64,000 nucleotides of DNA from the NCBI GenBank assembly GCA_021397835.1, contig JAJFZO010000034.1:374501-438500 (forward strand), read 5' to 3'. Below the pieces are notes generated by a model. That model did not search any database and was not told the DNA's origin. It saw only the letters and a program-made list of their open reading frames with translations. This document shows positions 61,383 through 64,000 of this stretch, one piece after another (within the stretch, counting starts at the first letter, position 1; each line of letters starts with the position of its first letter). Made by a program: the position numbers and the translations under genes. The stretch comes from Moringa oleifera. Lineage: Eukaryota; Streptophyta; Magnoliopsida; Brassicales; Moringaceae.

Positions 61383-64000
61383 GTGAGTTGATCAAATTCA
61401 ATATTGTTAACTGCACTAGCTGTATTATTCGATATCTGTTTTGACAGGTGTGTTATATGCCTGATGAACATTTGACTTAGTTCTAACTACTTATGTCAAA
61501 TATCATCATGATGCTGTTTTTTTCACACAGTAATGCCGGTCCTTTTTCCTCTTCAGGTATTGTTTTGGTTTTTGTTAGTATTTTTTTTTTTTGGAGAACT
61601 TTATCTAGGAACCTAGTTGAATCGGCAGATGAAATTGCTCCTAGGGTTTATCTCTTTCTATAGAATTGAGCTTCGATATGTTTGAGCCTCAACCAATTAG
61701 CAGAAGATTTACTTGGTTTTGAGTGTCATTTACTGCCTAGCTGAGTGGCATTGATGAATGGCATTCGGTGGGTTGGAGTCTTACCAGATAATCAATGTGG
61801 AAAAGGGTGTCCAGGAGGGTAATGCAGGGGCTACTTGTTTCTTTTGTCAGAAGATGTGTGTTGCTTGTGTCAATAATTTTCTTGTTTAGACCAGCTACTC
61901 TCCTAGTTGTTCTGGTATGGGATATTGATTTCTTTGGCCTACAATTGCAGGGTCTACACAACTGTTAGCTGCGGATTGATATGCTGTTCATGGACAGTTT
62001 TAGTTTTACATCTGAAGTGAACTGCCGACATGTTGTTGATCAATTTACTGTGAATATAAAACCATCGAGTGGGTTATTTGATGTGAAAGATAGCCACCTA
62101 ACTTACAACATCAGCTTTTCTTATCTTTGCCATATAGTTAAACCTTTTTTAAAAAAAATTCATTTCTTATATGTCATGACTTCCATGAAGTCATGGTAAA
62201 AAAATTCTCTTTTGTCACTTCTCCTTGTCTTTTGACCTCACAGGGACCATTATGTTGAAATAGTGGGAAAGTGTTCCTTTGGCTCTTCTAAGGTCTGCAT
62301 ATTTCTTTATTTCCATCTATCAAGACATTATATTTTGCACTTTTGTTTTTCTAATTTTTGGTTTTTGCTTAGATTCTCATTCATTTCTACCTTTTGCCTG
62401 GCTATTTTTCAACGGCAGTCTTAAATTACAGGTTTTCACTTTGCTTTGAATTGTAGCCCCGATGAAAGTTAAAAACCTTTTTGTTTCTTGTAAAGAAAAT
62501 TGAAACCCTTTTCTTAAGAGTTTCCCTTTTTTCCAATGTTCAAAGTTCTCAATTTTGTGGAACATGTTCCATGAGTAGGTTTTGTGGCTCGCTCATGCTA
62601 TTGTGGTCAATTTTGAGTTTTGATGCATATGTTAGATGCAGAACTTTGGCTTGATAATAGTTTCTTAGGCTGGCAAAGTTAGTCCATGCAGTGGGAAAAA
62701 TGGGAAGATGAAAGGCAAAAAGAACAAAGGGAGAGAAATGTGAGCTTACATCCTCCCAAATATGATCTGGTTCTTGTGCATATTGTTTAATCTGGTCTTG
62801 CTAAATTTTATTTTCCTTCTTTCTACCCACCTAATCATTGTCCTGGTTCTAGCCCATAACTGAGAACCAGCATCCTTTGAGTGGGTTATGGTAACTGGAA
62901 CTGTGCAGAATAGACACTCTTCGCCTGTGAAGGATACTGTTTGTCAGAATATTTTCTTTTCTTCTATTCTCAAAAGAAAGGGTAAAAAAAATTTATATAT
63001 ATAAAGTGTCTTCTTTTTAAAAACTTTTAAAAATATAGTTCACCACTATTCTGGTTTAGGTTGGAACACCCCTATTTTTTTTTTCCACAGGAAACCAACT
63101 ATTTAATATTTCTTTCATTATAATTCCTCAGTTTTTGTTATCTATCTGTATATCTATCTATCTTTCTGTATATATATGAATACGTATATTTATTTATACA
63201 CGTATGTTAATAAGAAGGTGTAATATTGTTGACTGAAAAGGTTGAATAAGGTATGGACATGGAGGATGAGATATCCTTGAAGTAGAAGAATTAAAAGAAA
63301 AAGTGCCAGCATATATATATATATATTTATATATTTTGGGCTCAAGTCTTATGAACAGTTGATTCACGGTGCTTATATGTCCCATGACGTGCCTTATCAT
63401 TGGTTCTATTCCATCAATGTTTATATGTGCACACAGTAGATATTATTGTAGAGGCACTGTACATAATTAACGTGCTTTATATTATTTTATTACTTTCCAT
63501 ATGTATATATTTAAGAAAATAAAAATTAAATGTTACAATTGAAGTTGATAGAAAGAAGGAGAACTAATCTTTAGGATAAAATTTATAGTATCAAGAAATT
63601 TTAATATTTTGTTAACGTAATCAAATTTGTTCATGACTTTGACAATGCCCAAAGTATCAAAACCAATTTATTCAACTAATAAACTGGTTTGTCTTCTTTT
63701 TTATAGAAAATAAACTGAATTATCTTAAATTTAGTTCTTTTCAATTTTTTTTATTGATAAACATTCTTTTTTACCTTCAATAGACTATTAATTTTTCTCG
63801 TATGAATGTTTTGTACTTGATGCATGACAATTGTTGTCTTGCATGATTACTAACCATAATAAGTTATTGAGTGAGAGTCATTTCACAGCTTATCTTTGTA
63901 ATTTTTTTTTTCTGTTAATAGAAACGTCTAGATATATGCATTACATACAATTAATTCTTATTTTGATAGAGTTGTTATCAAAATCCTAATCGATTTTATT
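61383..64000 (+). other. open intron or 3' flank of the cyclin T gene
   Basis: At least 2.6 kb follow the last cyclin exon without the expected continuation. The stretch is AT-rich, especially after 62950. A frame-compatible segment at about 62245-62293, flanked by acceptor- and donor-like signals, would encode DHYVEIVGKCSFGSSK, which does not match cyclin T. No other gene was seen. Confidence 0.5.

Noticed and set aside
62245..62293. Candidate exon DHYVEIVGKCSFGSSK for cyclin T
   Set aside because: Splice signals and phase fit, but the residues do not match the conserved cyclin T continuation and a frame this short can be open by chance. Kept only as a possibility.

Overview
The window is nuclear DNA from a flowering plant, most likely a core eudicot. 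Spacers are AT-rich, genes carry many GT-AG introns, and the proteins belong to plant families. I cannot name the species. Nothing indicates a prokaryotic, viral or organellar origin, and I see no CRISPR array, operon, tRNA or rRNA gene.

Ten protein-coding genes can be supported and their exons assembled by reading frame, splice sites and family similarity. Left third, all on +: kinase-associated protein phosphatase (KAPP, 1241-8449), a nuclear SPOUT-type RNA methyltransferase (8995-12774) and a SWI/SNF2 remodelling ATPase of the CHR12/CHR23 (MINUSCULE) type (13966-23349). Middle, all on -: RanGAP with a WPP domain (24237-25853, plus a leader intron to 27415), a single-exon carboxylesterase (29152-30120) and the ARM-BTB protein ARIA/ABAP1 (31417-38333, 19 exons). 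Right part: a secreted malectin-like/LRR protein without kinase (+, 40405-45631), an uncharacterised acidic/serine-rich protein (-, 46630-47352), a BKI1/MAKR-family membrane-associated kinase regulator (-, 55211-56284), and the 5' part of a cyclin T gene (+, from 60038) that is still open at the window end.

From memory, the order KAPP - SPOUT protein - CHR - RanGAP - ARIA - uncharacterised protein matches Arabidopsis chromosome 5 around At5g19280-At5g19340, and the CHR, LRR and uncharacterised genes match a duplicate segment near At3g05980-At3g06010. The window would then be an old collinear block with an inserted carboxylesterase. The genes are separate transcription units. Three of them (KAPP, the malectin-LRR protein and the MAKR protein) belong to families that act around receptor kinases. 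Three others (CHR, ARIA, cyclin T) act on chromatin or transcription.

The spacers are AT-rich and mostly featureless. Exceptions are microsatellites, homopolymer junctions, short tandem duplications, a tRNA-derived SINE in a CHR intron, and a promoter-like island with two G-boxes at about 51.6-52.2 kb. I found no previously undescribed multi-gene system. The best leads are a BKI1/MAKR-like N-terminal signature shared by the uncharacterised gene and its neighbour, duplications at both ends of the SPOUT gene, and a GC-AG intron in ARIA.
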